Shown: positions 20,157 through 28,706, counted from the stretch's first letter. The stretch is 56,664 nucleotides of DNA from Deltaproteobacteria bacterium (GCA_016933215.1 JAFGBH010000006.1:1-56664); one strand, 5' to 3'. Program-made: numbers and translations. The notes: a model not told the origin generated them from the sequence alone.

Positions 20157-20339
20157 TCAAGCAAAATTTTTCCCGCACCAGGGCACTTCGTTCATCCCCG
20201 GATATTTTTCTCGGGCACTGTCCTGTCCGGCAGTACAATATTCCCGGTCCCTTGCTTTCTTTCGCCCGATAGTGCGTGTGCAACAATTTCCCATTGCACA
20301 TGACGGAGATCTTGGCCAATCACCTTTCTTCACCGGCAT
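20157..20339 (-). CDS. putative small Cys-rich protein
   Basis: This 60-aa ORF begins 12 bp after the stop of the upstream membrane-protein gene. It has five cysteines in CAMGNCCTRTIGR, REYCTAGQDSARE and NEVPWCGKNFA, a spacing that could bind a metal. No good RBS lies at the usual distance (AAAGGAA is about 15 nt away). The composition looks protein-like, not like a shadow, because nothing overlaps on the other strand. I do not recognise a family. It may be a spurious ORF. Confidence 0.35.
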   Translation of the reverse strand: MPVKKGDWPRSPSCAMGNCCTRTIGRKKARDREYCTAGQDSAREKYPGMNEVPWCGKNFA

Positions 20340-20351
20340 TGTAATGGAAAA

Positions 20352-20657
20352 TTATTCCTTTTTCTTCGATTTTTTGATCTCTGATTTTAATTTGTCCGCC
20401 TCGGCCTTTGCTTTTTCCAGCTCTGCCTTGGCCTTATCGAGTTCTTCCTGTTTCTGCTGCTGATCTTTCTGAAGGTCTTTCTTCTCCTGCATCTGATCCT
20501 TCATTTCATCAACGCCCACATAGATTGCAAGTGCGCCTCCGAGCAGCAGGATTATGGGGATTCCGCCCTTCAGTATCGTCAGAAACTCCGATCCCCAGGC
20601 GATAAGCCCGATAAAACCCAATACTGCCGCGATGACACCGCCAATTAGTACCTGCAT
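20352..20657 (-). CDS. small membrane protein with C-terminal coiled coil, function unknown
   Basis: This 101-aa protein has two hydrophobic segments (about residues 1-24 and 30-48), then a highly charged Lys/Glu/Gln helix (EELDKAKAELEKAKAEADKL) to the end, predicted to be a coiled coil. No signal cleavage site or catalytic motif is visible. A strong RBS, GAAGGAGGTT, precedes the ATG, which supports real expression. It is monocistronic or paired with the short ORF downstream. I do not recognise the family. Confidence 0.7.
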   Translation of the reverse strand: MQVLIGGVIAAVLGFIGLIAWGSEFLTILKGGIPIILLLGGALAIYVGVDEMKDQMQEKKDLQKDQQQKQEELDKAKAELEKAKAEADKLKSEIKKSKKKE

Positions 20658-20913
20658 AATTCAACCTCCTTCTCTAATAATAGCTATTCTGAAGTTACTA
20701 TGATGTATTCAACATATATTGTATCTGCAACTGAAGCACATTTGCTAACATAAAAAGAATCCATAGGCAAGTTGAAAATGAGAAAAAATACTTGCTTAAA
20801 AATAAATATTACATTAGTTTACAATTCCTTTCCTGCACATTTATGTGTGGAAAATATGGCGGCCCTGTTGAGATTATTGCGGCTGTCCAATACGGCGTGG
20901 AAGGATATGGTTA

Positions 20914-21291
20914 ATGGGAGAACTTAATTTTGAAAAAGGTGGGGGACTATTGCCCGCCATTGTTCAGGACTATGAGACAAATGAGGTGTTGATGCTTGCC
21001 TACGTGAATCGGGAATCCTTTGATAAAACGGTGGAAACCGGCAAGGCGACCTACTGGAGCAGATCGAGAAATACCCTCTGGGTCAAGGGTGAAACCTCGG
21101 GTAACCTTCAGTTGGTGAGGGAGATACGTATAGACTGTGATTCAGACACGGTGCTCTTCAAGGTGGAACAAAAAGGGGGGGCGGCCTGTCATAAAGGATA
21201 CAGGTCATGCTTCTACCGATCCGTGAAAGACGGAAAGACTGAGATAGTGGGTGAGAAAATATTCGATCCGGAGGAAGTATACGGAAAATGA
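20914..21291 (+). CDS. hisI: phosphoribosyl-AMP cyclohydrolase
   Basis: This 125-aa enzyme opens the purine ring of phosphoribosyl-AMP in histidine synthesis. The metal-binding core [14 protein letters not shown] and the Cys pair in [14 protein letters not shown] are intact, and [15 protein letters not shown] is the family signature. It is the stand-alone cyclohydrolase without the HisE pyrophosphatase domain. GGAAGGA lies upstream. Its stop overlaps the hisG start by 4 bp. Confidence 0.96.
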   Translation: MGELNFEKGGGLLPAIVQDYETNEVLMLAYVNRESFDKTVETGKATYWSRSRNTLWVKGETSGNLQLVREIRIDCDSDTVLFKVEQKGGAACHKGYRSCFYRSVKDGKTEIVGEKIFDPEEVYGK

Positions 21292-22160
21292 AACAGTTGA
21301 AACTGGGAATACCGAAGGGAAGCCTTGAGACAAATACAATCGAGCTTTTCAAGAGAGCAGGATGGCAGATCAGGTACGATAAGAGAAGCTATTTCCCCGA
21401 TATCGATGACGAAGAGATTGTCTGCTCTCTCGTGAGGGCACAGGAGATGTCGAGATATGTGGAAAATGGCACCCTCGATCTGGGGCTTACGGGGAAGGAT
21501 TGGATCCTGGAGAACGAATCCGATGTCGCTGTTGTTAGGGATCTCTTGTACTCAAAGGCCTCCACCAGGCAGGCGCGGTGGGTGCTTGTAGTTCGAGAAG
21601 ACTCCCCCGTAAAGACAATCGAGGATATGAAAGACAAGAAGATCTCGACAGAACTGGTAAACTTTACGAGAACCTACTTCGAGAAGCTGGGGATCAATGT
21701 TCACCTGGAATTCTCCTGGGGCGCAACCGAGGCGAAGGTGGTTGAGGGACTTGTTGACGGAATCGTTGAGGTGACAGAGACGGGAAGTACCCTGAGGGCA
21801 AACAAGCTCCGGATTGTCCATGAGCTTATGGAAACAAATACACAACTCATCGCAAACAAGGGGGCATTGGAAGATTCCTGGAAGAAGAGGAAGATAGAGC
21901 AGATCGATATGCTTCTCAAGGGCTCTCTTATGGCCGTGGGGAAGGTTGCCCTCAAGATGAATGTCTCCAAGGAGAATCTCGGAAGGGTGGTGCTTCTCCT
22001 CCCCTCGCTCAAGGCTCCTACCACATCGGAACTCTATCATGAGGAATGGTTCGCCGTGGAGGCGGTTGTTGACAGGGAAATCGTCAGGGAATTAATTCCT
22101 CTGCTTCGCGAAGCAGGTGCAGAAGGGATTATAGAGTATCCCCTTAACAAAGTTTTATAA
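21288..22160 (+). CDS. hisG: ATP phosphoribosyltransferase, long form
   Basis: This 290-aa enzyme performs the first step of histidine synthesis, joining ATP and PRPP. The N-terminal [22 protein letters not shown] and the PRPP-site segment [17 protein letters not shown] are visible. The C-terminal 75 residues ([20 protein letters not shown] onward) form the ACT-like regulatory domain that binds histidine, so it is the HisZ-independent long form. The ATGA overlap with hisI implies translational coupling. Confidence 0.96.
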   Translation: MKQLKLGIPKGSLETNTIELFKRAGWQIRYDKRSYFPDIDDEEIVCSLVRAQEMSRYVENGTLDLGLTGKDWILENESDVAVVRDLLYSKASTRQARWVLVVREDSPVKTIEDMKDKKISTELVNFTRTYFEKLGINVHLEFSWGATEAKVVEGLVDGIVEVTETGSTLRANKLRIVHELMETNTQLIANKGALEDSWKKRKIEQIDMLLKGSLMAVGKVALKMNVSKENLGRVVLLLPSLKAPTTSELYHEEWFAVEAVVDREIVRELIPLLREAGAEGIIEYPLNKVL

Positions 22161-22174
22161 AAGGAGAGATGGTT

Positions 22175-22762
22175 ATGGCACGGAAAGGGAAAGTCTCGAG
22201 AAAGACAAAGGAAACGGATGTCCATGTCGAGGTAAACATTGACGGTAGCGGTAAGGCGGAAATTGCAACGACAATACCTTTTCTTGACCATATGCTTGAA
22301 CTCCTGGCGAAACACGGGTTCATGGATTGTACGATACGGGCGAAGGGTGATACCTCGGTGGACTACCATCATCTCGTCGAGGATGTCGGTATATCCTTGG
22401 GAGAGGCACTGAAAAAGGCCCTCGGTGACAAGGAAGGTATCAGGCGTTACGGTACCGCCTCGGTACCCATGGATGAAAGTCTCTGTCGTGTTTCCATGGA
22501 TATTTCAGGGAGGCCCTACCTTGTTTTTAATGCAGACTTTGGCAGTAAAAAAATCAGGGATTTTGATCCCAATCTGTTTTTCGATTTTTTCAAGTCGCTC
22601 TCTGACTGTATGGGAATAACCTTGCATATCAACGTCATTTATGGTAAGAATCCTCACCACATAGTTGAATCGGTCTTTAAGGCCTTTGCCCGTGCCCTTG
22701 ATGTTGCCGCATCCTTCGATGGTAGAATCAAGGGGGTCATGTCGACAAAGGGAAGCCTCTGA
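22175..22762 (+). CDS. hisB: imidazoleglycerol-phosphate dehydratase
   Basis: This 195-aa enzyme dehydrates imidazole glycerol phosphate to imidazole acetol phosphate. Both His-rich metal motifs are present, FLDHMLELLAKHG and DYHHLVEDVGISLG early, and NPHHIVESVFKAFARAL late. It is the monofunctional dehydratase without a phosphatase domain. AAGGAG fits the second ATG (22175) better than the first (22169), which it abuts. The expected next his genes do not follow; hisA is over 10 kb away. Confidence 0.96.
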   Translation: MARKGKVSRKTKETDVHVEVNIDGSGKAEIATTIPFLDHMLELLAKHGFMDCTIRAKGDTSVDYHHLVEDVGISLGEALKKALGDKEGIRRYGTASVPMDESLCRVSMDISGRPYLVFNADFGSKKIRDFDPNLFFDFFKSLSDCMGITLHINVIYGKNPHHIVESVFKAFARALDVAASFDGRIKGVMSTKGSL

Positions 22763-22820
22763 GTGAAGTCACAAAGTGGCCGGTGATCGGGTATTCGTTT
22801 CCGCCCAGAGTAATAAAATT

Positions 22821-22855
22821 TCCATACTGCAGTATGGAGCGATCCTTTTAAAAGG
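22821..22855. promoter_or_regulatory. two perfect palindromes upstream of a lipoprotein gene
   Basis: TCCATACTGCAGTATGGA (18 bp, no spacer) is followed 5 bp later by CCTTTTAAAAGG (12 bp). They lie 10-44 bp before the lipoprotein start. The first is operator-like; the second overlaps the RBS region. The regulator is unknown. Confidence 0.45.
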
Positions 22856-22864
22856 GTATAGTCA

Positions 22865-23575
22865 ATGAGGATACACTCCAAGGTAATCAATAGAACAACT
22901 CTTTTTGCCCGAATGACCCTTCTCCTCTGCCTTTCAGTGTTTATTGCCGGCTGCGCCTCAAGCAGGGGCGTGGTGACAAAGTCTTTTTACCGCGAGGGTG
23001 ACCTGAATATAAAAAAGATTGGAATAATCCCTTTTCAGAAAGTTGTATCAGACGACCCGTCGCAGAAATTCATGAGGTGCCCACTCTGTGGCACTATACT
23101 GAGGACCTGCGAACTCAAGAACAACCCTGAAGTAACTATTGAGGAATTCTTCACGAACGGGCTCAGGTCCCGCGGCAGATATATCATTCTGTCGTCGGAG
23201 AGGACACATGGCATATACACAAGGATATCGTCCAGCTCCTTTAATGCTCTGCCTCAAAAGGTATTTCAGGAGGTAGGCAGAGAACTCGATGTCGATGGGA
23301 TTATTGCGGGGTATGTCTTCTGTTACAGGGAGAGGAAAGGGTATCCCTGGTCGGTGGAAAAACCGGCATCGGTGACCTTCAGTGTCCATCTTGTCAGGGT
23401 TGATGACGGGGCCCTGGTATGGAGAGGAACATTTGACAAGACCCAGCGTTCGCTCATGGAAGACCTCCTTGATATAGGTTCCTTCATACGCCAGGGCGGG
23501 AAATGGGTAACGGCACAGAAACTATCTGAAGAGGGAGTGGAGGGAATAATCGAAACCTTCCCCGGCCTCGACTGA
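22865..23575 (+). CDS. lipoprotein of unknown function
   Basis: This 236-aa protein has a lipoprotein signal (TLLLCLSVFIAGC, lipid Cys about residue 29). The mature part starts with KIGIIPFQKVV and contains a Cys-rich insertion, MRCPLCGTILRTC, then DVDGIIAGYVFCYRERKG and FSVHLVRVDDGALVWRGTFD. The 'IIPF...VDGII.G.V...LVWR' layout occurs in envelope lipoproteins of Geobacter-like bacteria, without known function. The CxxC...C cluster is unusual for this layout. It sits between hisB and the tetR-led cluster. Confidence 0.75.
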   Translation: MRIHSKVINRTTLFARMTLLLCLSVFIAGCASSRGVVTKSFYREGDLNIKKIGIIPFQKVVSDDPSQKFMRCPLCGTILRTCELKNNPEVTIEEFFTNGLRSRGRYIILSSERTHGIYTRISSSSFNALPQKVFQEVGRELDVDGIIAGYVFCYRERKGYPWSVEKPASVTFSVHLVRVDDGALVWRGTFDKTQRSLMEDLLDIGSFIRQGGKWVTAQKLSEEGVEGIIETFPGLD

Positions 23576-23578
23576 AAC

Positions 23579-23598
23579 TACCGTGAATTTTCACGGTA
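23579..23598 (+). terminator. inverted repeat after the lipoprotein gene
   Basis: TACCGTGAA and TTCACGGTA flank a 2-nt tip, 4 nt after the lipoprotein stop. No immediate U-run follows, though ACACTCTG and TTTTAAAC lie downstream. It may terminate transcription before the next cluster or be a binding site. Confidence 0.4.
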
Positions 23599-23741
23599 AC
23601 ACTCTGTCGACGTAGTTGTATCCCACCGTTTTAAACATTTCATTTTAAATAATTACGTTTAGACCATAGACACAGAAATTGTTGAAACCACCCGGAGCGC
23701 AGCCTCGGGGATCGCACTCGCAATTTAATTCACCTGTTCAC

Positions 23742-23770
23742 TTGAATAATAGACGACTGTGTTGTATAAG
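23742..23770 (+). promoter_or_regulatory. promoter of the tetR-led reductase cluster
   Basis: TTGAAT (23742-23747) and TATAAG (23765-23770) are separated by the ideal 17 nt, with TG just before the -10. Transcription would start near 23777, inside the palindrome at 23775-23792. Confidence 0.6.
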
Positions 23771-23774
23771 CGGG

Positions 23775-23792
23775 GTAATGAATCTTCATTAC
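23775..23792. promoter_or_regulatory. probable TetR-family operator
   Basis: GTAATGAA-TC-TTCATTAC is a perfect 8+2+8 palindrome covering the predicted transcription start and lying 20 bp before the tetR start codon. Such a position fits autorepression by the regulator encoded next. Binding is inferred. Confidence 0.6.
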
Positions 23793-23812
23793 TCATAAAT
23801 GGAGGGCAAAAG

Positions 23813-24460
23813 ATGTCGAAAATTTCCGAGAGGAAAAGAGAGGAGACCAGGGAAAAGATCGTTGATGCCGCGTGCCAGCTTTTCAGTCAGAACGGCTATC
23901 ATAATACACAGGTTATGGATATTGTAAAGGCGGTGGGTATGTCGGCCGGCACCTTTTACAACTACTTCATAGACAAGCGAGACCTCTTCGAACAGATTAC
24001 CATGGATGGGCTAACAACACTCCGGGTCCATGTGAAGATGCTGAGAAAACCCGTCGACATCTGGGATAGAGAAGAGCGGAGGGAAGCAATGGAGGAGACC
24101 TTTGCGGCCATCTATGATTATGTCGACAGCAATCCACAGCAGTTGCTTATGCTGTTGCGTGGGAGTTTCGGTGTCGACAAGGAATTGAATATTAATGTCT
24201 GGAATTCCTTTCGGGGCTTTGCCGAGGACGTGGCGGAGGATATCCAGGGGTGGATCGACGAGGGTGTGGTTGAGGAGGTCAACCCGGTACTCTTCGGTCA
24301 TGCCGTCGTGGGCCTCTGTCTTCAGTTGATACACAGCTACCTTGTTGAACGAATTATCACCCGTCGGGAAGTCATCGACAGTTCAATAAAACTGATCCTC
24401 GCAATGTTCGAGTCCTATCTCACGGAGGAAGGCAGAAAGGCTCTGGAAGATCAGAAGTAG
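23813..24460 (+). CDS. TetR/AcrR-family transcriptional regulator
   Basis: This 215-aa regulator has the N-terminal helix-turn-helix NTQVMDIVKAVGMSAGTFYNYF at about residues 31-52, preceded by REKIVDAACQLFSQNGY. The C-terminal ligand domain is all helical. The ATG at 23813 was chosen because GGAGG lies 7 nt upstream; the ORF-track start adds 18 residues that cover the operator palindrome. It is followed by the 428-aa gene after 21 bp and heads the whole reductase cluster. The ligand is likely a CoA thioester or hydrophobic acid, inferred from relatives and context only. Confidence 0.92.
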   Translation: MSKISERKREETREKIVDAACQLFSQNGYHNTQVMDIVKAVGMSAGTFYNYFIDKRDLFEQITMDGLTTLRVHVKMLRKPVDIWDREERREAMEETFAAIYDYVDSNPQQLLMLLRGSFGVDKELNINVWNSFRGFAEDVAEDIQGWIDEGVVEEVNPVLFGHAVVGLCLQLIHSYLVERIITRREVIDSSIKLILAMFESYLTEEGRKALEDQK

Positions 24461-24481
24461 ATGAATCGGAGGTTATGAAGA

Positions 24482-25768
24482 ATGAACACCACTGAAAGCC
24501 GAGACCAGATCTCTCAGATATCGGCGAGAGTAATCGCAGATGTCATACGGTCGGCCGGTACGAAGACCCTCCTCGTTGAGGTGGCAGATAACCTCATCAG
24601 TTCCTGGGGACAAAGGGGTGGGATCAGGGCCAGACTTGCACCATCAATCCGGCGAATCGTCTCTAAATACCTGCGGCCGGGGAGACATGGTTCGAAGGGG
24701 AACATGTCGGCCGATGTGGGAAGACTCCTGACCGAATGGGCTCGGAAGGTGAATGCCGATCATGCCGGTGATCAGGTTTGCCATGCCCAAACCAGGGGAG
24801 AGATTATTCACACTTTCCTCGCAAATACCGACTTCGGCGAAATCAGGGAGATGGTGGAAAATTCAGAGGAATGCGCCCTGAAAACGGTGGAGGTGTTCAA
24901 TGAGAGTCTGTGGAAATACCCCGCTAAGGTGGGAAGTATTCTAGGAACACTCCTTGCCGCGGCGAATACGGGCGTGCGATCGACCAGGGAGGTCCTGAGA
25001 CCCATAGAGAAAAACGTGAGTCCCGATCTCCTGGCTGATCTTCTCCTGTCACTCCTGAAAGGACTGAATGCGAAAGAGGTGGCAAATCTGGTAACCTCGC
25101 TCTGCGAATTGACGAGGCGACTCCACACCGGAAGTGCCCTCCTGTCACGGGGAGGGAAGCCGCTGTTTCAGATTTACCTCACCGAGCTTCTCGAAGAGGC
25201 ACTGCCGGCCGTCGATCCGGTGCTCCTCGGAAAGGCGAAGATCGCCCTGGCAGAAGATCGAGCTGCCGTTGCCAGCGCCCTGGCAGATGCCCTTTCCCGT
25301 AATCCCGACTTTATATTGGAAATAGTTTCCTCCTACGGCGCGGTAACGACCCCGCTCATCACGGGGGCATCCCGAAAGGTTCGTCTCCTTGAGGAGGTTG
25401 ATCAGGGACGTCTTGCTGACGCTGTTTCACGAGGGCTATCCGATCTCGATACCTATGAAATTGCTGAGCTTATCAATACCGCCATCAGAATCATCAATAC
25501 GGTTCATGAGGAACGACCCGATATTATTCCAAGCCTCGTCACTTCCGTCGTGAATTCCATCGATACGGAGGAGCTTAAGACTGCCTCCCAATGGATAATT
25601 CCCGAAGCTGTCGAAGCCCTCAGGCCGGTGACCGCGGAGGTGGCCCCGGCTGTCATTCGGGGCCTCTGCGAGATACTCGCTCCCGAAGGCGGATTTGAAA
25701 GTGACGAGCACGAAGAGGCCTTTAAAACGCTGCAGGCACGGCTCGGTGTAACGGGGGGTATACAATGA
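24482..25768 (+). CDS. large helical protein of unknown function in the reductase cluster
   Basis: This 428-aa protein has no signal peptide or membrane segment. It is rich in Leu, Ala, Glu and Ser, with repeated amphipathic helices (LLADLLLSLLKGLNAKEVANL, ADALSRNPDFILEIVS, YEIAELINTAIRIINTV). The pattern suggests an alpha-solenoid or helical-bundle fold. There are few Cys and no FeS or nucleotide motif. Its stop overlaps the next start by 4 bp (ATGA), so it is translationally coupled to the HgdB/BcrC-like subunit and probably works with it. A scaffold or assembly role is possible. I do not recognise a family. Confidence 0.75.
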   Translation: MNTTESRDQISQISARVIADVIRSAGTKTLLVEVADNLISSWGQRGGIRARLAPSIRRIVSKYLRPGRHGSKGNMSADVGRLLTEWARKVNADHAGDQVCHAQTRGEIIHTFLANTDFGEIREMVENSEECALKTVEVFNESLWKYPAKVGSILGTLLAAANTGVRSTREVLRPIEKNVSPDLLADLLLSLLKGLNAKEVANLVTSLCELTRRLHTGSALLSRGGKPLFQIYLTELLEEALPAVDPVLLGKAKIALAEDRAAVASALADALSRNPDFILEIVSSYGAVTTPLITGASRKVRLLEEVDQGRLADAVSRGLSDLDTYEIAELINTAIRIINTVHEERPDIIPSLVTSVVNSIDTEELKTASQWIIPEAVEALRPVTAEVAPAVIRGLCEILAPEGGFESDEHEEAFKTLQARLGVTGGIQ

Positions 25769-26898
25769 TTGCTGAAATACGGGACATAGCGTACTCGGTC
25801 AATAACCGATATGTTGAAACGTGGAAGAACGGGGGAAATAAGGTCGTCGGCTTTCCCTGCACCTTCGTGCCGGAGGAAATTCTTCATGCCGCTGGAATAC
25901 TGCCCTTCAGGCTCCGCGGTGTGGGCACGAAAACGCTTTCGATCGGTGACACTTACTACGGTCCGGTCATCTGCAGTTTTCCAAAATGCATCCTTCAACT
26001 CGCAGGCCAGGGGGACTATTCATTTCTTGATGGTACGATCATCACCAATGGGTGCGACTCCATGCGCCGTCTTGACGAGTGCTGGAGAAAGGCGGGAGAA
26101 GACATCGAGGGAATTCTCCCGGGATTCTTCTATTATTTCGGTGTGCCGCACAAGGTGACCGACTACAGCATCAGGTGGTTTGTCGATGAGATCAGAGAAC
26201 TTCTCAGTGCACTGGAGGGGCACTTTGAGACAGAAATAACGGAGCAGGCCCTGAAACAATCGATCGAGATTTATAATACCGGGAGAAAACTCCTTCGGAA
26301 ACTCGATGGTATCAGAGCCTCCGATGACGTTGTAATAAATGGTGAAGATGCCATGGCCATTATCATCGCAAGTTCTTCCATGCCGCGGGAAGACTTTAAT
26401 ACACTGCTCGAGGCGACTCTTTCGGAAGTCAAAAAAAGTGGTGCTGGAATGGCTGGTAAAAAACGTCTGATGATCGTGGGGAGTGCAAATGACGATCTGG
26501 ATTTCATCAGGCTTATCGAGGATTCAGGCGCGGTGGTTGTTGCTGATACGATGTGTTTTGGCTCGAAGTCCTATGTCGACCTCGTTGATGAAACGACCGA
26601 TCCGGTCGATGCGCTTGCCCGCCGCTATCTCAGCCACAGTTACTGTCCTCGAATGTTCGGCTATTACAAAGAACGGCTCGACTATATACGAAAGAAGGCA
26701 GCGGCGGCCAGGATAGATGGGATTATTCTCCAAAACATACGGTTCTGTGATCTTCACGGCTCTGAAAACGGTATATTTGAGCGTGATCTCGAGGCAGAGG
26801 GCATACCCTGTATGCGGATGGAACGGGAGTACGGACCTCTCGTGGAGACCGGCAGAATCAAGATGCGCGTCGATGCATTCATGGAGAGGATATCCTGA
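25765..26898 (+). CDS. 2-hydroxyacyl-CoA dehydratase/benzoyl-CoA reductase family subunit (HgdB/BcrC-like)
   Basis: This 377-aa protein belongs to the FeS subunits of HgdAB, BcrBC and double-cubane cluster proteins. The family signature FPCTFVPEEILHAAGILPFRL is at 30-50 with Cys32 as likely cluster ligand. Further conserved-looking Cys are 70 and 75 (VICSFPKC) and 97 (NGCDSMRR). The C-terminal half repeats the Rossmann-like fold (RLMIVGSANDDLDFIRLIED). Length matches HgdB/BcrC (about 380 aa). It should hold an FeS cluster and bind an acyl-CoA or other substrate. It is coupled to the 428-aa gene and lies 86 bp before the first BcrB-like gene. Confidence 0.9.
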   Translation: MIAEIRDIAYSVNNRYVETWKNGGNKVVGFPCTFVPEEILHAAGILPFRLRGVGTKTLSIGDTYYGPVICSFPKCILQLAGQGDYSFLDGTIITNGCDSMRRLDECWRKAGEDIEGILPGFFYYFGVPHKVTDYSIRWFVDEIRELLSALEGHFETEITEQALKQSIEIYNTGRKLLRKLDGIRASDDVVINGEDAMAIIIASSSMPREDFNTLLEATLSEVKKSGAGMAGKKRLMIVGSANDDLDFIRLIEDSGAVVVADTMCFGSKSYVDLVDETTDPVDALARRYLSHSYCPRMFGYYKERLDYIRKKAAAARIDGIILQNIRFCDLHGSENGIFERDLEAEGIPCMRMEREYGPLVETGRIKMRVDAFMERIS

Positions 26899-26984
26899 AG
26901 ATATATGCAATAAAGAGATACTAATCTTTTTTATCATATGTCCTGAACGTTGAAAAGCACGGGGCAGTCGTCAAGGATCGAAGG

Positions 26985-28394
26985 ATGAGAAAGGAAACAA
27001 AAGAATATAACTACGACTGGATGCTCTGGAGCATTATTGACAATGCTGCCAAGACCTGTGACGGGTCTCGCAAGGAATACGAGAGCCTTCTCGGGCTTAT
27101 TCCCCATTTGCGGGATCTCCTCCATACCATTATAAGCCAGGGTGAGCCGGGGATCCTCCTCTTGAAGCTGCTGGCCGGGTATCTCAAGAAGATCCTTACC
27201 GCGCACGACGAAGGGAAGAAAATCGCGATGACCACCTTCTGCTTCGCGCCACCCATTCTGTACGCGTTTGATGTGGTACCGCTCCTTCTCGAGCCGATTA
27301 CCGGCCTCGGGACGTTCATTCTCCGACGCGGCACCGCGGAATATCTTGACTACTGTTGTGAAGTCGGGTTTACGGAGACATCCTGCTCAAGCCAGAGGGG
27401 GTCTCTTGGTGCCTATCTTGCAGGACTTGCAACACGCCCCGATCTTATCGTCTGCGATTCACCGGGGATCTGCGATACGAATGCCAACTCCTATGCCTTT
27501 GCCTCTGCATACCTCGGTATCCCCTTTTATCAGTTGAACCACCCCCCTTCCCTTACCGATGAACGATCACGGCGCTACCATACTGAAGATTTCAGGAACA
27601 TGATAGCCTTCATCGAAGAGCAGACGGGCAACAAACTGGATCAGGACCGTCTGCGAGAGGTCATCGAAGAGATCAAGATCCAGGACAAACTGATTTGCGA
27701 GCTTACCGATCTCCAGCAGCTCATCCCGTCCCCGATGCCGAGCATCTACAACCTCTTTCTCTATTCAGGAGTCTTCCTCTTTAACGGAACAAAGGGATTT
27801 ACAAGGCTTTTAAGGTCTATGCTGAAGAAGGTACGGACGAACGCCGAAAAGGGGATTGCAGGAACAAGGTCAACCGGCGAGCGGGCGCGGGGTTTCTTCT
27901 CCTATATCGACCACTACACGACCGACTTGCGTTTCTGGCAATGGCTGGATGCAAACGATATATCCCACCTCGGGTGCATCCTCAGCTCGTTCTGGCAGGA
28001 GGGTGCCGCCTATGCCGTCGATCGCGAGGATGCGACCTACCGCATGAGCACCGACAGCATGGAGAGCATGATCGATTCACTGGCCGCGCAGATGTCGCGC
28101 ATGCCGATGGTGAAATCGATCAGGGGACCCTATGATGCACCCAATATGTGGCTCGACGATACACTGAACATGGCCCGCCTCTTCAAGGCCGATTTTGTGT
28201 CCTATTTCGGTACGATCGGCTGCAGAAACACCTGGGGAATGGTGAAATCCTATGCCAGGGATCTTGAACGGCATGGAATACCCACCCTTATCCTCTACTC
28301 AGATTCATTCGACGACCGGGTGCAGTCATGGGAGGCGGTAACGGATAAAATGAGTGAATTCATTCATCTGCGAGGGATAGGAAAGAGGCTGTAG
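26985..28394 (+). CDS. 2-hydroxyacyl-CoA dehydratase/benzoyl-CoA reductase family large subunit (BcrB/HgdA-like), copy 1
   Basis: This 469-aa protein belongs to the same superfamily as the preceding subunit but to the longer BcrB/HgdA branch. Cys residues stand at 86 (TTFCFAPPILYAFDVVP, where the usual PEE is PPI), 124, 125 and 134 (YCCEVGFTETSCSSQRG), and 157 and 163 (VCDSPGICDTNA). The C-terminal half contains RGPYDAPNMWLDD and GCRNTWGMVKSYARDLE. The loss of the PEE element hints at a different active site or a structural role. The copy at 28707 is colinear with all these Cys. It should form a heteromer with the HgdB/BcrC-like subunit. Confidence 0.9.
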   Translation: MRKETKEYNYDWMLWSIIDNAAKTCDGSRKEYESLLGLIPHLRDLLHTIISQGEPGILLLKLLAGYLKKILTAHDEGKKIAMTTFCFAPPILYAFDVVPLLLEPITGLGTFILRRGTAEYLDYCCEVGFTETSCSSQRGSLGAYLAGLATRPDLIVCDSPGICDTNANSYAFASAYLGIPFYQLNHPPSLTDERSRRYHTEDFRNMIAFIEEQTGNKLDQDRLREVIEEIKIQDKLICELTDLQQLIPSPMPSIYNLFLYSGVFLFNGTKGFTRLLRSMLKKVRTNAEKGIAGTRSTGERARGFFSYIDHYTTDLRFWQWLDANDISHLGCILSSFWQEGAAYAVDREDATYRMSTDSMESMIDSLAAQMSRMPMVKSIRGPYDAPNMWLDDTLNMARLFKADFVSYFGTIGCRNTWGMVKSYARDLERHGIPTLILYSDSFDDRVQSWEAVTDKMSEFIHLRGIGKRL

Positions 28395-28465
28395 GTGCAG
28401 GGATTTATATACTGTATGAAAGAGGTCCTCAGCCTGACGACCTGTACCTCCCCGTGGAGGTGAGT

Positions 28466-28696
28466 ATGGATAAGGAAAAGATCGCAATGATCGTTCTCGA
28501 AGGTATTGCTCTCGATGGCTCCCGTGTTCTTGTAGAGCGGCAGCGGGCAATTGACGCCCTGACCCTTTTTCACAACTCCGCAATCCCGTTCTTGATGAAC
28601 GTAGAGAGGAAGACAGACATGGTCGTACTAAAAGAGCGGTCACGTCTTTATATCCAGCGAATACAAGAGGGTGCGAGTACCAGCATGACGCTCTAG
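28466..28696 (+). CDS. 76-aa protein between the two BcrB-like genes, function unknown
   Basis: The ATG at 28466 has GGAGG 5 nt upstream; the ORF-track start at 28454 is a GTG before this RBS. The protein is mixed alpha/beta with no Cys, signal or membrane segment. It starts KEKIAMIVLEGIALDGSRVLV and ends with a basic helix (LKERSRLYIQRIQEG). It stops 10 bp before the second BcrB-like gene. The strong RBS and tight packing argue that it is real. A small accessory subunit is possible. I do not recognise a family. Confidence 0.65.
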   Translation: MDKEKIAMIVLEGIALDGSRVLVERQRAIDALTLFHNSAIPFLMNVERKTDMVVLKERSRLYIQRIQEGASTSMTL

Positions 28697-28706
28697 GACC
28701 GTTGCC

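Larger units (their letters stand above)
19883..20351. other. 469-bp interval between dctP and a small membrane-protein gene
   Basis: It contains the dctP RBS (19884-19892 region), an AT-rich stretch, the hairpin at 19996-20030, and one plausible short Cys-rich ORF on the minus strand (20157-20339) listed separately. I see no tRNA, insertion sequence or terminator with a clean U-run. Confidence 0.6.

Noticed and set aside
20104-20463. 119-aa plus-strand ORF in the gap before the small membrane protein
   Set aside because: It overlaps the membrane-protein gene in antisense, is rich in Phe/Ser runs and lacks an RBS.
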